Source: Armigeres subalbatus (lineage: Eukaryota; Arthropoda; Insecta; Diptera; Culicidae). Taken from it: a stretch of DNA of 64,000 nt. The notes under the pieces were generated by a model. It did not search any database. It was not told the DNA's origin and worked only from the letters and a program-made list of their open reading frames with translations. This document shows, one piece after another, positions 45,126 through 56,945 of the stretch (its first letter is position 1; each line of letters begins with the position of its first letter). Both the position numbers and the translations under genes were made by a program. The stretch covers positions 124,001 through 188,000 of the forward strand of contig NW_026942680.1 of NCBI RefSeq assembly GCF_024139115.2. The letters are read 5' to 3'.

Positions 45126-45330
45126 CTATCGGAAGGCTCTCATCATTGATGCCCACCAGGATAATTCCCTGCAGACTGATATTTTCGGTGATTGGTATGT
45201 TGAAAAGTAGAACTTCGTCGACGACTTCGCTGGTATCGTGCTATCCAATCGTTGAATGTATGGCTTTATACCGTTTTTCTTTTCGCTGGACTTCATAGCT
45301 GAATTTCGCTGTTGATAAACCTTACACAAT
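45126..45330 (-). pseudogene. PITHD1-like (PITH domain) gene fragment, frameshifted
   Basis: The minus-strand frame reads KKNGIKPYIQRLDST, which resembles the KxxFKPYExRxDRS start of the PITH domain of PITHD1 proteins. After a frame shift near 45245 the sequence continues VDEVLLFNIPITENISLQG, then IILVGINDESLP. This closely follows the family motif DEELLFNIPFTGNxKLKGII and its following GxxDDSHP. The remaining domain is not found downstream. A GTGAGT follows the match, so it could be an old exon, but the shift argues for a pseudogene or partial duplicate. Confidence 0.6.
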
Positions 45331-45699
45331 TAGATATTTTTTCCGAAAGCGGATCAGCCGAATTTAAAGCAAAACTATCACAAATCCAGAGAAATACGGA
45401 GCAGCAAAAGTTTATAGCTGTCATCCTTGAGCACGGATTGCTTCGATCTCCAAATAGTTAGCAGCAACAATTGAAGATAAAGTAAACAAAAGACCTTTTT
45501 TCTCATCGCACACGCAGCCCGCAGTGACAGTCCATTCAGTTCACCAGCTGGTTAGTGAAAGTGACGGCCCTATACAAATGCATGGGTGAATACTATCACT
45601 TGAAAGAATAAGGACAGGAAATTGGAGCCGAATTATCATCAGATTCAGCTCGCTGTTGGCAATCCGAGTTGGCTAAGCTATTCCTGCTTTGTGTTTCCT
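45331..45699. other. Intergenic; possible degraded 5' part of the PITHD1-like copy
   Basis: No continuous frame. A minus-strand CACTGCGGGCTGCGTG block resembles a Cys/His-rich N-terminus only weakly. Confidence 0.25.
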
Positions 45700-46125
45700 T
45701 TTTCGTCGCTCCAAGCTTGGATATGTATTCAACCATATCCATAACATATTCATGAAGAGCAAAAGACATGGTCAGATGGCTTTGGGACATCCTGTATCAT
45801 CTAAACCGCCCTTGAGTTCAGAACTTGTGATCTACCCACGGAACAAGCTTTTTCGGCACTAGAAGCTTGGATATGTATTCAAGAATTTTCATAACATATT
45901 CCAGAAGACCAGGAGACATGGTAAGTTGGTTTTGGGACATCCTGGTTTATCCAAACCGTTCTTGAGTTAAGAACTTGCTAGATTTTTTCGTTGCTTCGAA
46001 CTTGGATATGTATTCAACCATATCCATAATACATTCCTGAATATCAAGGGACATGTTAAAATGGTTTTGGAATAACCTGGGTCATCAAAACCGTCCTTGA
46101 GTCCAGAACTTGCGATCTACAGCCA
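45700..46125. repeat. Tandem repeat, about 135-150 bp unit, nearly three copies
   Basis: CTTGGATATGTATTCAA recurs at 45716, 45866 and 46001. Each copy is followed by CATAACATATTC-like, GGGACATCCTG-like and ACCGTCCTTGAGT-like segments. Non-coding, imperfect copies. Confidence 0.85.
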
Positions 46126-46319
46126 CAGCAGTAGATTTTCCAGATAACCGTAAGCATTTAAAAAAAACCCAGATTAATCCACCTAGCGGTGATGGTGCCT
46201 TTCTCATTCGTTCAAAAGGTTTGGAAAAATCTCAAATAACAATCGCCAAACGCAATTTGTTGCAAAAAAAATTGGATGAGCATAAGAGCAAAAAATGGCT
46301 TTTTATTTAGTAGTTTTAA

Positions 46320-47730
46320 AATTAGTATTTTCGCCATAACTTTTGACCCAATTGTACGATCCGGCCAAGTTTCTATAGGAAACAATGGGACAAGATTCTG
46401 CGTCGAATGCAATCTGTTGCGAGCGACCTGAGAAGCAAACATATTGCACATCAATCACAGTAACTTATATATGACCGGATTCAGTCACAATATGGTTACT
46501 GCAACAAGATTTGTTGAAATTGTGTTGCTTGGGGAATAGATGAAGTATAAGTGCTAAGAAAGTGATCTAGACTGTTTTGAACTCTTTTTCACAATAAATA
46601 GTAATTTTACCATAACATCTAAGCCCTGGTCCGATCTGGCTAATTTTCAATAAGAAAATATGAGACATTCTACGTCGAATGCAACTTGTTGTGAGCAAAT
46701 CGATTGAGGATAAGTGCCCGGAAAATGAGTGACATTCTTTACGCGATTTTTACGAATGAAGTTGTAAGTTGGCCATAACCTCTGTTCTTATAGGTCGATC
46801 TGACCAATTTCAAATAGGAAACAATGGGACAGGATTCTGTGTCGAATGCAACTTGTTGCGAGCAAATCGGTTGAGGATAAGTGCCCGAAAAATGAGTGAC
46901 ATTTTTTACGCGATTTTTTCGTATGAATTTGTATTTTGGCCATAATTTTCGATCCCATAGTTCGATCTGGCCAATTTCAAATAGGAAACAATGGGACAGG
47001 ATTCTGCGTCGAATGCAACTTGTTGCGAGCAAATCGGTTGAGGATAAGTGCCCGAAAAATTAGTGACCTTGTTTACGCGATTTTTTCGTATGAATCTGTA
47101 TTTTGGCCATAGTTCGATCTGACCAATTTCAAATAGGAAACAATGCGACAGGATTCTGCGTCGAATGCAACTTGTTGCGAGCAAATCGGTTGAGGATAAG
47201 TGCCCGAAAAATGAGTGACATTTTTTACGCGATTTTTTCGTACGAATTTGTATTTTGGCCATAACTTCTGATCCTATAGTTCGATCTGACCAATTTCAAA
47301 TAGGAAACAATGGGACAGGATTCTGCGTCGAATGCAACTTGTTGCGAGCAAATCGGTTGAGAATGAGTTCCCGAAAAATGAGTGACATTTTTTACGCGAT
47401 TTTTTCGTATGAATTTGTATTTTGGCCATAACTTCTGATCCCATAGTCCGATCTGACCAATTTCAAATAGGAAACAATGGGACAGGATTCTGCGTCGAAT
47501 GCAACTTGTTGCGAGTAAATCGGTTGAGGATAAGTGCCCGAAAAATGAGTGACATTTTCTACGCGATTTTTTCGTATGAATTTGTATTTTGGCCATAACT
47601 TCTGATCCCATAGTTCGATCTGGCCAATTTCAAATAGGAAACAATGGGACAGGATTCTGCGTTGAATGCAACTTGTTGCGAGCAAATCGGTTGAGGATAA
47701 GTGCCCGAAAAATGAGTGACATTTTTTTAG
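46320..47730. repeat. 167 bp minisatellite array, first block (about 8 copies)
   Basis: Consensus landmarks per unit: ACGCGATTTTTTCGTATGAA, TTTGGCCATAACTTCTGATC, GACCAATTTCAAATAGGAAA, TGCGTCGAATGCAACTTGTT. Phase marks at 46911, 47078, 47230, 47397 and 47564 give 167 bp spacing, with one 152 bp unit carrying a 15 bp deletion. The first two units (46320-46735) are strongly diverged. Apparent proteins on both strands are by-products. Confidence 0.95.
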
Positions 47731-47734
47731 TTTT

Positions 47735-47866
<132 letters not shown>

Positions 47867-47994
47867 CACCTCGATTCGTCGAACTGAGTCGATTGATATA
47901 CAACACTATGGGTCCCCGAGGCTTCAATAAAAAGTTTGTTTTGGAGCGATCATATAGCCTCTCACGTATACTTAGTATACGAGAAAGGCAAAAA

Positions 47995-49300
47995 TGGTAT
48001 AATTTTCGATCCCATAGTCCGATATGGCCAATTTTCAATAGGAAACAACGGGACAGGATTCTACGTCGAATGCAACTTGTTGTGAGCAAATCGATTGAGG
48101 ATAAGTGCCCGGAAAATGAGTGACATTTTTTACGCGATTTTTTCGTATGAATTTGTATTTTGGCCATAACTTTCGATCCCATAGTTCGATCTGGCCAATT
48201 TCAAATAGGAAATAATGGGACAGGATTCTGCGTCGAATGCAATTTGTTGCCAGCAAATCGGTTGGGGCTAAGTGCCCGAAAAATGAGTGACATTTTTTAC
48301 GTGATTTTTTCGTATGAATTTGTATTTTGGCCATAACTTCTGATCCCATGGTTCGATCTGACCAATTTCAAATAAGAAACAATGGGACAGGATTCTGCAT
48401 CGAATGCAACTTGTTGCGAGCAAATCAGTTGAGGATAAGTTCCCGAAAATGAGTGACATTTTTACACGATTTTTTCGTATGAATTTGTATTTTGGCCATA
48501 ACTTTCGATCCCATAGTTCGATCTGGCCAATTTCAAATAGGAAATAATGGGACAGGATTCTGCGTCGAATGCAATTTGTTGCGAGCAAATCGGTTGGGGC
48601 TAAGTGCCCGAAAAATGAGTGACATTTTTTACGCGATTTTTTCGTATAAATTTGTATTTTGGCCATAACTTCTGATCCCATAGTTCGATCTGACCAATTT
48701 CAAATAGGAAACAATGGGACAGGATTCTGCATCGAATGCAACTTGTTGCAAGCAAATCGGTTGAGGATAAGTGCCCGGAAAATGAGTGACATTTTTTACG
48801 CGATTTTTTCGTATGAATTTGTATTTTGGCCATAACTTCTGATCCCATTGTCCGATCTGACCAATTTCAAATAGGAAGCGATGGAACAGGGTTCTGCGTC
48901 GAATGCAACTTGTTGCGAGCAAATCGGTTGGGGCTAAGTGCCCGAAAAATGAGTGACATTTTCTACGCGATTTTTTCGTATGAATTTGTATTTTGGCCAT
49001 TACTTCTGATCCCATAGTCCGATCTGACCAATTTCAAATAGGAAACAACGGGACAGGATTCTACGTCGAATGCAACTTGTTGTGAGCAAATCGGTTGAGG
49101 ATAAGTGCCCGGAAAATGAGTGACATTTTTTACGCGATTTTTTCGTATGAATTTGTATTTTGGCCATAACTCTCGATCCCATAGTCCGATCTGACCAATT
49201 TCAAATAGGAAACAATGGGACAGGATTCTGCGTCGAATGCAACTTGTTGCGAGCAAATCGGTTGAGGATGAGTGCCCAAAAAATGAGTGACATTTTTGAG
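47995..49300. repeat. 167 bp minisatellite array, second block (about 8 copies)
   Basis: Same unit as 46320-47730, starting immediately after an internal GAGAAAGGCAAAA end. Individual units show shared variants such as GGTTGGGGCTAAG in some copies. Confidence 0.95.
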
Positions 49301-49310
49301 TAGTTTTGCA

Positions 49311-49333
49311 CACCCACACACCCACACACACAA

Positions 49334-49397
<64 letters not shown>

Positions 49398-49430
49398 ACA
49401 CACACCCCCCCACACACACCCCCACACACA
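49311..49430. repeat. (AC)n microsatellite with CCC interruptions
   Basis: AC repeats broken by CCCAC variants at both ends, in the same position relative to the array as 47738-47865. Confidence 0.97.
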
Positions 49431-49799
49431 GACATCACCTCAATTCGTCGAACTGAGTCGATTGGTATATAACACTATGGGTCTCCGGGCCTTCTATAAA
49501 AAGTTTGTTTTTGGAGCGATCATATAGCCTTTACCGTATACTTAGTATACGAGAAAGGCAAAAACCCGTACGTGCGACTATAACGCTGTCACAGCGCAAA
49601 CATGCTTTATACTGGCTTATAGAGCCTGACTTTTATAGCTTTATATTGCCGAAAAGGCGAAATATAGTGCTAATGGTTACTTGGGGTTTCCGTAACTGAA
49701 AGCTCCAATATATAGGCACCAACATTTCAAATTTTCTCAAAGACTTCCACATAACGAATATGTACGTTCCGAGTTTTTTAGTTTTTGCTAATGATTCCC

Positions 49800-50078
49800 T
49801 CCTTAGCCGTGCGGTAAGACGCGCGGCTACAAAGCAAAACCATGCTGAGGGTGGCTAGGTTCGATTCCCGATGCCGGTCTAGGCAATTTTCGGATTGGAA
49901 ATTGTCTCGACTTCCCTGGGCATAAAAGTATCATCGTGTTAACCTCATGATATACGAATGTGAAAATGGTAACCTGGCTTAGAAACCTCGCAGTTAATAA
50001 CTGTGGAAGTGCTTAATGAACACTAAACTGCGAGTCTGCTCTGTCCCAGTGTGGGGATATAATGCCAATAACAATACA
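49800..50078 (+). mobile_element. Feilai-type tRNA-derived SINE
   Basis: Starts with a tRNA-like promoter: box A-like TAGCCGTGCGGTAAGACGCG and box B-like GGTTCGATTCCCGATGCC. The body runs through CCCTGGGCATAAAAGTATC to a 3' end at CTGTCCCAGTGTGGGGATAT. Homologous to 41127-41409. Confidence 0.88.
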
Positions 50079-50313
50079 CAAAAGTCAGGGATCTTAGCCC
50101 TATCCTGGTTATAATAAAACAAAAGTTTGCTGTGCATACATCTTTATTTATAAATGGAGTGCAAATAATTTAATCGCAACCCAATATTGTTTATACTTTT
50201 ACTGGAACTACAACATTTGATAGTTGATAGAAGAAGACATTTTTGCGCTAACAAAATTACGAATTATTTCTAAATCTTGGCAGATTATTTTTATACGCTA
50301 ATATATAACATTT

Positions 50314-50544
50314 CTAGGAACTTTTTTCAAATAGGCGTAACTGTGTTTGACCTTGAAATTTGAAATGGCTAATACTCTCTCAATTCAGCATATTTCGTTC
50401 AGCTAACGGTACTACCAGATAGATCGGAATCTATTCTTCCTGTTAGGCACATAAGTTCACAAAAACAGATTAATTAATGAGCACAGTTGCCGTTCCAAAA
50501 ATCAAGCTCAGAATCATGTACGCCCATTTGAAAAAAGTTCCTAG
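50314..50544. mobile_element. MITE, 231 bp, TIR CTAGGAACTTTTTTCAAATA
   Basis: Ends CTAGGAACTTTTTTCAAATA and its near-perfect complement (CCATTTGAAAAAAGTTCCTAG-like), flanked by ATTT on each side (50310-50313, 50545-50548). No coding. Confidence 0.8.
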
Positions 50545-50638
50545 ATTTGTTAATTCCTTGTAATATCAATTGTTGTTCCTTGATATTGTAGATCTATAGT
50601 AGTCAAGCCAATATTAGTTTATCAATTATGATATTATA

Positions 50639-51007
50639 CAGTCGACTCTTTACATCTCGATGTTCTATATCTGGATATCTCTCCCTATGTCGATGGTTTC
50701 CTCATTCCCTTCAATCTACATGCATTTGAGCTTTCTACATCTCGATATCCCTCTATCTCGATGTGTTCTGATCATATTTTGTTCAAGATTTACTCTCCTT
50801 ATGTCGATTTGTTCAAATTTTTAGGCTACTAGACCATCTTTGGACAATAACAAACTCATCAACAACAGGAAACGACATTTGTTTTGTTGTCGTTTTTCAT
50901 AGCAACGAGCTTTTTTGGATCTAGTACCCATTTCAATTTTCCTTCCATTCCTCGATCTCTCCCTATCTCGATGGTCGCTTCAAAATCGAGATGTGGAGAG
51001 GCTACTG
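50639..51007. mobile_element. MITE, 369 bp, pogo-like TIR, TA duplication
   Basis: Ends CAGTCGACTCTTTACATCTC and, in complement, CAGTAGCCTCTCCACATCTC, flanked by TA (50637-50638, 51008-51009). Internal ATCTCGATNTC-type repeats are abundant. The CAGT start and TA target are pogo/Tigger-like. Confidence 0.82.
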
Positions 51008-51309
51008 TATATTGAAAATATATCAGAATAAATCTTAACATTGCAAATTTGAGGTTAAAGCACTAAAGATACATTTTTATTTTGAAAAATATTTTGCGTT
51101 TATTTTGGCAATTTGCTCTACTGTCTATTGTTCATATTTTTTTCATATTTTAATTAATTTTTTTTTCATAATTTTCATTTTTCATTTACTTTTTCAACGA
51201 TTCAATATTTTATTCTATGCACATGGTTTCTGTAGAAAGTATTTCGAGAAAACTAATTTATTATATTAATTTTAAAATTTTCCATTCAGTCATAAGACAT
51301 AATTACATA

Positions 51310-51500
51310 GAGGAAATGACGGCTTTGGCAGGTTTTGTTCTATTATTGTCAGGGGGGTTTTCTATAACTAATTATGCTCAAATTTGCACTAAACATTCTT
51401 TGCATATAGAGGAATATTGTGGCCGAATTTCATAAAATTTGGTCAACAAAAACCACCCTGACAATAATAGAACAAAACCTGCCAAAGCCGTCATTTCCCC
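51310..51500. mobile_element. MITE, 191 bp, TA duplication
   Basis: Arms of about 43 bp: GGAAATGACGGCTTTGGCAG on the left and its complement CTGCCAAAGCCGTCATTTCC on the right, flanked by TA (51308-51309, 51501-51502). Confidence 0.88.
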
Positions 51501-51536
51501 TACCTGTTTTAAAACGAGTTCGTACTATCGCATCTA

Positions 51537-51704
51537 ATTCTACCACTTGATTGTAACTTTAACGAACCGTATTTCTACCTCAACAGTGAGCCCGTCTTCA
51601 GTTTCTCGTACTTGGCAAGTCGAGTCGTGTAGGAGACACTGAAGACGGTCTTACTGTTGAGGTCGAAATACATATCTGTTAAAGTTACAGTCAAGTGGTG
51701 GAAT
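51537..51704. mobile_element. MITE, 168 bp, near-complete hairpin, TA duplication
   Basis: Left ATTCTACCACTTGATTGTAA pairs with right TTACAGTCAAGTGGTGGAAT. The arms extend through CTCAACAGT / ACTGTTGAG and CGTCTTCAGT / ACTGAAGACG. TA flanks at 51535-51536 and 51705-51706. It ends about 160 bp from the SNMP1 stop codon. Confidence 0.88.
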
Positions 51705-51864
51705 TAAATGGGATAGTATGAACTCTTCTTATGACAAGTAAGCACATTCCACTGAAAGCTCAACATAATTTTCTCATCATAATTACATAATTATTTGACA
51801 CATTTTTGCCCGAATCAATGTAATATTTAAAGCATTATTCTCATTAGTCAGACCTTAAATAATT

Positions 51865-53996
51865 TTAGTACCGGTCCTGTTCCATCTCTGGCGCAATCTT
51901 CTGCTGTTTGTCCATCACGTCGATAACGGTTGTCATGTTCTTTGCTTTGTTTTGGCTGATCAAATCCCTGGCGGTCGGAATTACCGGTTTTGTGACGGCG
52001 GCACTTTTAACGTCGTCACCCTGATGAGCTACCGAAACCAAACCACTACCATTCTTCCTTTTAGTGCTGCTACCACCGTCTACACCATTCCCCATTTCAA
52101 TGGGTGTTACGTTCACCGATTTTGTACTTTGTTGGTAGTACATGAACCCGGCACCCACGGTTCCAATAGTTCCGATGACGATGGATAACCATTTTATGGT
52201 ACTGTTTATGTTGAGGACACTGTGGAGATATAAAAGGTATATAAATTAGCGACGATTCTAATTTGGACTTTAACAAATGACATAAATGGGGATTTTCATG
52301 GTGTTTGATGAAAAACATCAGTGAAAATCTGACTATGTGAAAATTGCTTAAAGATTTACATAAGTCAAAACCATTTGTAGTCAAATGCTTTTGATTTTGT
52401 CCTGAACAGGTTCTCTGGTATTGGTCGAACTAGGGACTACTTTCAAACATGTCTCATTTGTAATGACACGTTCATAAAATCCAGCAGATAGAACTCCTAG
52501 ACATGGAAGATATTTTGAAAAACTTCAAACCTGAAGTTATCTTCAATAGACTGTATTAGCTAGTTAGATTCATAAGCTGAATGAATCGTCTGATCAATGA
52601 GATAAAAGTTAAAGTGGCCAAACACGGACGACCAAATAGAATGAAAAAAATATTTGTAGAACCAAAATAGTTTGCAAATAAACATGGAATGAAAAAAAAC
52701 GCACTCAAATTTAGTTTCACTTACAGAAACAATGTGTACTTGAGCTGATTAGTCCATGTCTTATTCAGCGAGGCGCCTTCTTCGGCCCAAAACATCGGCA
52801 TAATGACTTTCGGTAATTTTCCTAGCAAAGGATGCTCCCGAATAGGTTCCATTTCCATGCTGAACTGCAAACGTTTGGCAGCCGATACTGGGGTACCCGA
52901 GAGCTGAAGAAAAGAAACAAAATACGTAATTTAGAACTACATCCATAACTGATACCGCAACCTTACCAAGTGGAAATGGATGTATATGTCGTGATCCTTT
53001 TCGTTGGGATTTAGTCCATCAACCGCAGCTGCTAACTTCGGATCCGCATCAAAGAAATGTGGCTTAGAACCGATGAACGGTGCTCCTACGCAGGCACTCA
53101 AATCAATCGTTCCTTTCGGTGGGCAACCATCTGGTGGATTACGGCAGAAACAGTGTTGCTTCGGGTCATTCTTTTAATGTCGTAAAACAGCGGTTTCCAT
53201 CATTCATAAAAGTCAAATAAATCAAATATCAACGTACCTTCGCATCGCCAAAATCCATCTTGAAAAAACTCATCGGCAGACCGGCATATTTGGATTTACC
53301 GGCGTAGAACGCTCCCAATGAGCGGCATATATCCGGCGACCAAGCCCACAGCTGATCCTTCTTTGTCAAAAATGGCGGAAAGATGGTCGAATCGGTTCCG
53401 ACATACTTATTGCACTCGTCGCCATCGTAGATGTCCATTTCAGTTTCATCGTTGAAGGTGATTACGCGCCCTATGTCCATTATATTCTTAACCCCTCGAT
53501 ACACCATAAATCGACCAACAGCAGTTCCATTTCTCTGAAAAATATATTCAACTCAATTTTCATTACCCCGACTGAACCCAAATATGGCTTCAATACCAAT
53601 CCAAACATCGAAAATTTAAAGTGGGTCTCATTGTGGGGCATTACGGCTCCCTCCGACTCCAACCCCGAGCAGAGTGCTTGCGCAGCAAATTCTTCGCTGC
53701 TGCAATCAATCAGAATGCCATCAAACAGCAGATCCATTACACGGGTCGTCAAAAAGCCCGAAGTCAGTGGATCCATAATGATTTCCAACGCCTTGGTGAC
53801 TAACGGCATCATGGGTTCTCGATCGCGTTGAACCATCAACAGTGCACCCAAAACCAGCGGATGCGGAATGGTGATCATTTCGTCCCCCGTCAGAGGCGCG
53901 GTGAGGTCCGGCCGGAAGATCCAGGTATTTTTCAGAGTGAAAGTCATCGTGTCTTCCTGTTCGTTGTCTTCGGTATCGTATTTCTCTTTCCACTCT
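51865..53996 (-). CDS. SNMP1: Sensory neuron membrane protein 1 (CD36 family), five 3' exons
   Basis: Exons on the minus strand: 53597-53996, 53238-53534, 52967-53170, 52725-52903, 51865-52219. Introns of 62, 67, 63 and 505 bp have GT-AG ends and keep one frame of 477 codons. It has the CD36 ectodomain: [30 protein letters not shown] with [43 protein letters not shown], the Cys cluster [26 protein letters not shown], then [13 protein letters not shown] and a C-terminal membrane span ([19 protein letters not shown]) with a polar tail. The role in insects is pheromone/lipid odorant detection in the dendrite membrane of olfactory neurons. The first exon opens at EWKEKYD; roughly 60-100 N-terminal residues with the first membrane span lie beyond and are not found to 64000. 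SNMP1 is preferred to SNMP2 from overall motif match. Confidence 0.93.
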
Positions 53997-53998
53997 CT

Positions 53999-54789
53999 AA
54001 TCGAGAATTCAAGTATAACTTATATTGGACCATTTCCACGCCAAATAGATTTACTATCATTGATTTAAATGAAACTTGGCACATGTTTTCAGTCGGCTAA
54101 AAAAAATGTCCGCTGGTGTTCATCATCTTTCAAGAACATTTTTTTTAAAAGCCCAAGTGTTTTTACTTAGAGGTCTCCAGTAGCTCTGCGAGCAAAAGCG
54201 TAGGAGCCGGAGCCAAGCCGGAGATGGCGAATTCGATTCTCGGTCCAGTCTAGGATGTTTCCGGATTGGAAACATTCTCGACTACCTGGGCATAATTTAT
54301 CCATTGTACTTGCGACACAAGTTACATACTCATGCAATGGCGGGCATAGAAAAGCTTTCAATTTAAAACAGAAGAAATGCTAATAGAATACTAAGTTGAA
54401 ACGCAGCCCAAGTTCCAACTGTAATGTAGAGCCATTGAAGAAGAGATGTGTTTTTCCTTACAACTTATTTAAGAAATCATAACTTCAAAAGCATTTCAGA
54501 TAGAGAAAAAAAATTGTTGTTGTACTTGTAGGGTTATAGTTGACTCAAAAAATCCGAAGGGTTGTGTACAAGACACGACCGCAAGTATTGCGATTGATCC
54601 TTCTGCCGTTGCTAAGCGATTGATTTTTACTTTGAAGAATTTTTTTTTCGAATCAGCTTTCTTTTCAAAAATAGTCTTATTGAAAAGAAGCGTTTTTTTT
54701 TCAATAATAAGCAGAAACAAAACCAAATCAGAGTCTGGAGATAAAAATTCACTTAACTGCAACTGCGAATTAATTTTTCCAACACGCTA
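53999..54789 (-). other. Probable SNMP1 intron with a SINE-like repeat
   Basis: A polypyrimidine-poor acceptor (GATTAG) precedes the exon at 53996. No further coding. Includes the SINE-like element at 54165-54362 and A+T-rich sequence. Confidence 0.5.
54165..54362 (+). mobile_element. tRNA-derived SINE-like repeat
   Basis: Box A-like AGTAGCTCTGCGAGC and box B-like GGCGAATTCGATTCTCGGTCC are followed by GGAAACATTCTCGACTACCTGGGCATAA. Related in layout to Feilai but clearly different in sequence. Not a functional tRNA: there is no clover-leaf or anticodon arm. Confidence 0.6.
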
Positions 54790-54987
54790 ACTTTCACTTA
54801 CTCAGTGACTGAGTAAAATTGTATTGCTCTCTCTTTCTATCCCACGGAAATTTTACTCAATTTCCATCAAAAGCAGGACAACTCAAAACTATGAGTAATC
54901 CTGCTTTTGACGGAAATTGAGTAAAATTTCCGTGGCAAGAAAAGAGATGGCAATACAATTTTACTCAGTCACTGAGTAGGTGAAAGT
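54790..54987. mobile_element. MITE, 198 bp, near-perfect hairpin, TA duplication
   Basis: Ends ACTTTCACTTACTCAGTGAC and GTCACTGAGTAGGTGAAAGT with arms pairing almost to the centre (AGCAGGA / TCCTGCT), flanked by TA (54788-54789, 54988-54989). Lies in the presumed large SNMP1 intron or upstream region. Confidence 0.88.
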
Positions 54988-54989
54988 TA

Positions 54990-56689
54990 GAGTGAACGGC
55001 TCGGGTGCACCCTCGTGAACCGATTAATTTTTAATGATGAGCCTTTTCAAATATTAACACGAACAAAACCAAGATGGAAACCATCCAGGGTTTGAATCTA
55101 AAGGAGAATAACAACATCTCTCACTTATCATATCTGTTATACACTCTCGATAGGTAGCAGCCCCCTGAAACGGCTGTCATCTGCATACAATATGATTGAA
55201 GCCGAAAACTTGGTGCTAGCTGTCAAGCTGTGGCTTTAAGCACGGAACACAGTGACGCATGCGACAATATCGCTCGGGGACAGATTTAATTCGGATAAAA
55301 AATAAATAAACAGCATTTTTATTTTATTTTAGGCTCGATTTTAGGCTGTTGTTAAAAGAAAAAGCGCACCATCTAAAATATGTTTCTAAACATTATTGCA
55401 ATTATTAGCTGATTCGTTCATTTCAGATACACATGTTTCGCTATAGCGCAAAAGTTATCAGCACCGGTTTTTGTCAGAATAACAAATACCAGAATAATAT
55501 TGCGCTTTTTGCACTTTATAAGAGTTCTGCGAAATTTTTTTTCTCACAGGCATGTTTTTCTCACACTCAATACACTCAAAAAAGTTTGATTTTCCGTGTA
55601 TAATATTTGAGTGTGAGTGCTCAATCTGAAAACAAATAGACGTCAAATCATGGTGGGAATCGATTTAGTGTACACGGTTACATGTGACTAACGAGTAATG
55701 GGTTATAATTGGGTAAATTTCAGTAACTAAAAACGATCAACCCGAAATGAGAGTGAGCGTGAGAAAAAGAAGCGGGCAAATCACAATCTACACATAACTC
55801 TTCAAATTGGTGAAATCGGCAATAATAATAACAAATTTGCCAAGTCTGCCTGATACCCATGTCGATAGTTTGATAGATGTCTGAAGGAATTTGACAAATA
55901 TTTGGCGTTGTGATAAACAGTGGGTCATTAATTCCTAATGCATCTTTCTGTTTGTAAACCAAATTTTTGCAAGTAGAAAAAATAAAACTGCAAAACAATT
56001 AACTGATTGATCAGCAGCGATTTATTTTTCCACTAAATTTTAGAACACTATGCTCGTTGGAATCTGAAGCAAAATAAAACAATAACGCTGGTATCTCCAG
56101 CAGTGTTCTGTTCATGTTTGAATTTTGTTCAAATAAATAAAATAATTATTTATCTTGCTGCTCAGAAATGCCGCGTAATTGCAAAGTGCATTGATTCGAA
56201 TTCCGAACGTAAAATAACGCCTTCAATCGCCAAAACATAAAAAAAAATTGAACCTCGTGATTCAATCTGCAGAAAAAACAAAGCTGTGCAACAGTTTTGA
56301 GCTTTTGAATCTTGTCTTGTCTTGTCTTGTCATACTTTTGAGCTTTTTTGAATCTGAACTTAAATTAATCTAGGGCAGCTGCTGGGAGAATGCATGTTTC
56401 AGATTCAATTAAAATAAAATGCAGCAGAACAACACTACTAATCTGATTTAATTCTTATAAGAAGGTTATAGGTGACTTAGGGTTCTTAAGATTAACTCAT
56501 AATCGACGAAAATTCAAATGTTACACATTTGCGACATGGGCAGAATAGTTAGGTTAGGTAAAAAATATTAAATTTCCAGTTCAGGCATCCCTAAATTATC
56601 AAAATCGGATGATAATTGACAGAGTTACAATATATTTATTTAATTGCTCTCAAAGTTTGCCTAACCCAGTTAATTTGGTCATTCATTTA
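54990..56689. other. Intergenic or intronic, no gene seen
   Basis: A+T-rich. A short (CTTGT)n run lies at 56311-56331, and an ACTCAATACACTCAAA / TTTGAGTGTGAGTG quasi-palindrome at 55563-55622. Nothing codes convincingly. Confidence 0.4.
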
Positions 56690-56945
56690 TTTAGTTTACA
56701 TCTAAACAGATAACACTGAATCAACAATTTGACGCCACAATGCACGGTTCGAGGCCGCATCTCTCCATCCTCGGATACGCCCCACGCTCGCCAAGTCGTT
56801 TTGCACCTGGTCTGCCCATCTCGCTCGCTGCGCTCCACGCCGTCTCGTACCTGCCGGATCGGAAGCGAACATCATCTTTGCAGGGTTGCTGTCCGGCATT
56901 CTTGCAACATGTCCTGCCCATCGTACCCTTCCTTCATCGTATCAA
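56690..56945 (-). pseudogene. RTE LINE 3' fragment
   Basis: The minus-strand frame begins near the conserved RWAGHVARM region in a shifted frame, then reads MPDSNPAKMMFASDPAGTRR, GAQRARWADQVQNDLASVGR and NRALWRQIVDSVLSV before the stop. Its 3' UTR ends TAAATAAATGAATGACC. This is a 5'-truncated copy, the usual result of incomplete reverse transcription. Its terminus matches RTE copy A at 6623-6700. Confidence 0.88.

Noticed and set aside
49800..50078. tRNA genes (also 41127-41409 and 54165-54362)
   Set aside because: Only the pol III A and B boxes are tRNA-like. The clover-leaf is not maintained and each runs into a long SINE body.
53621..54100. Plus-strand frames over SNMP1
   Set aside because: Antisense to a well-supported multi-exon gene with correct splice junctions.
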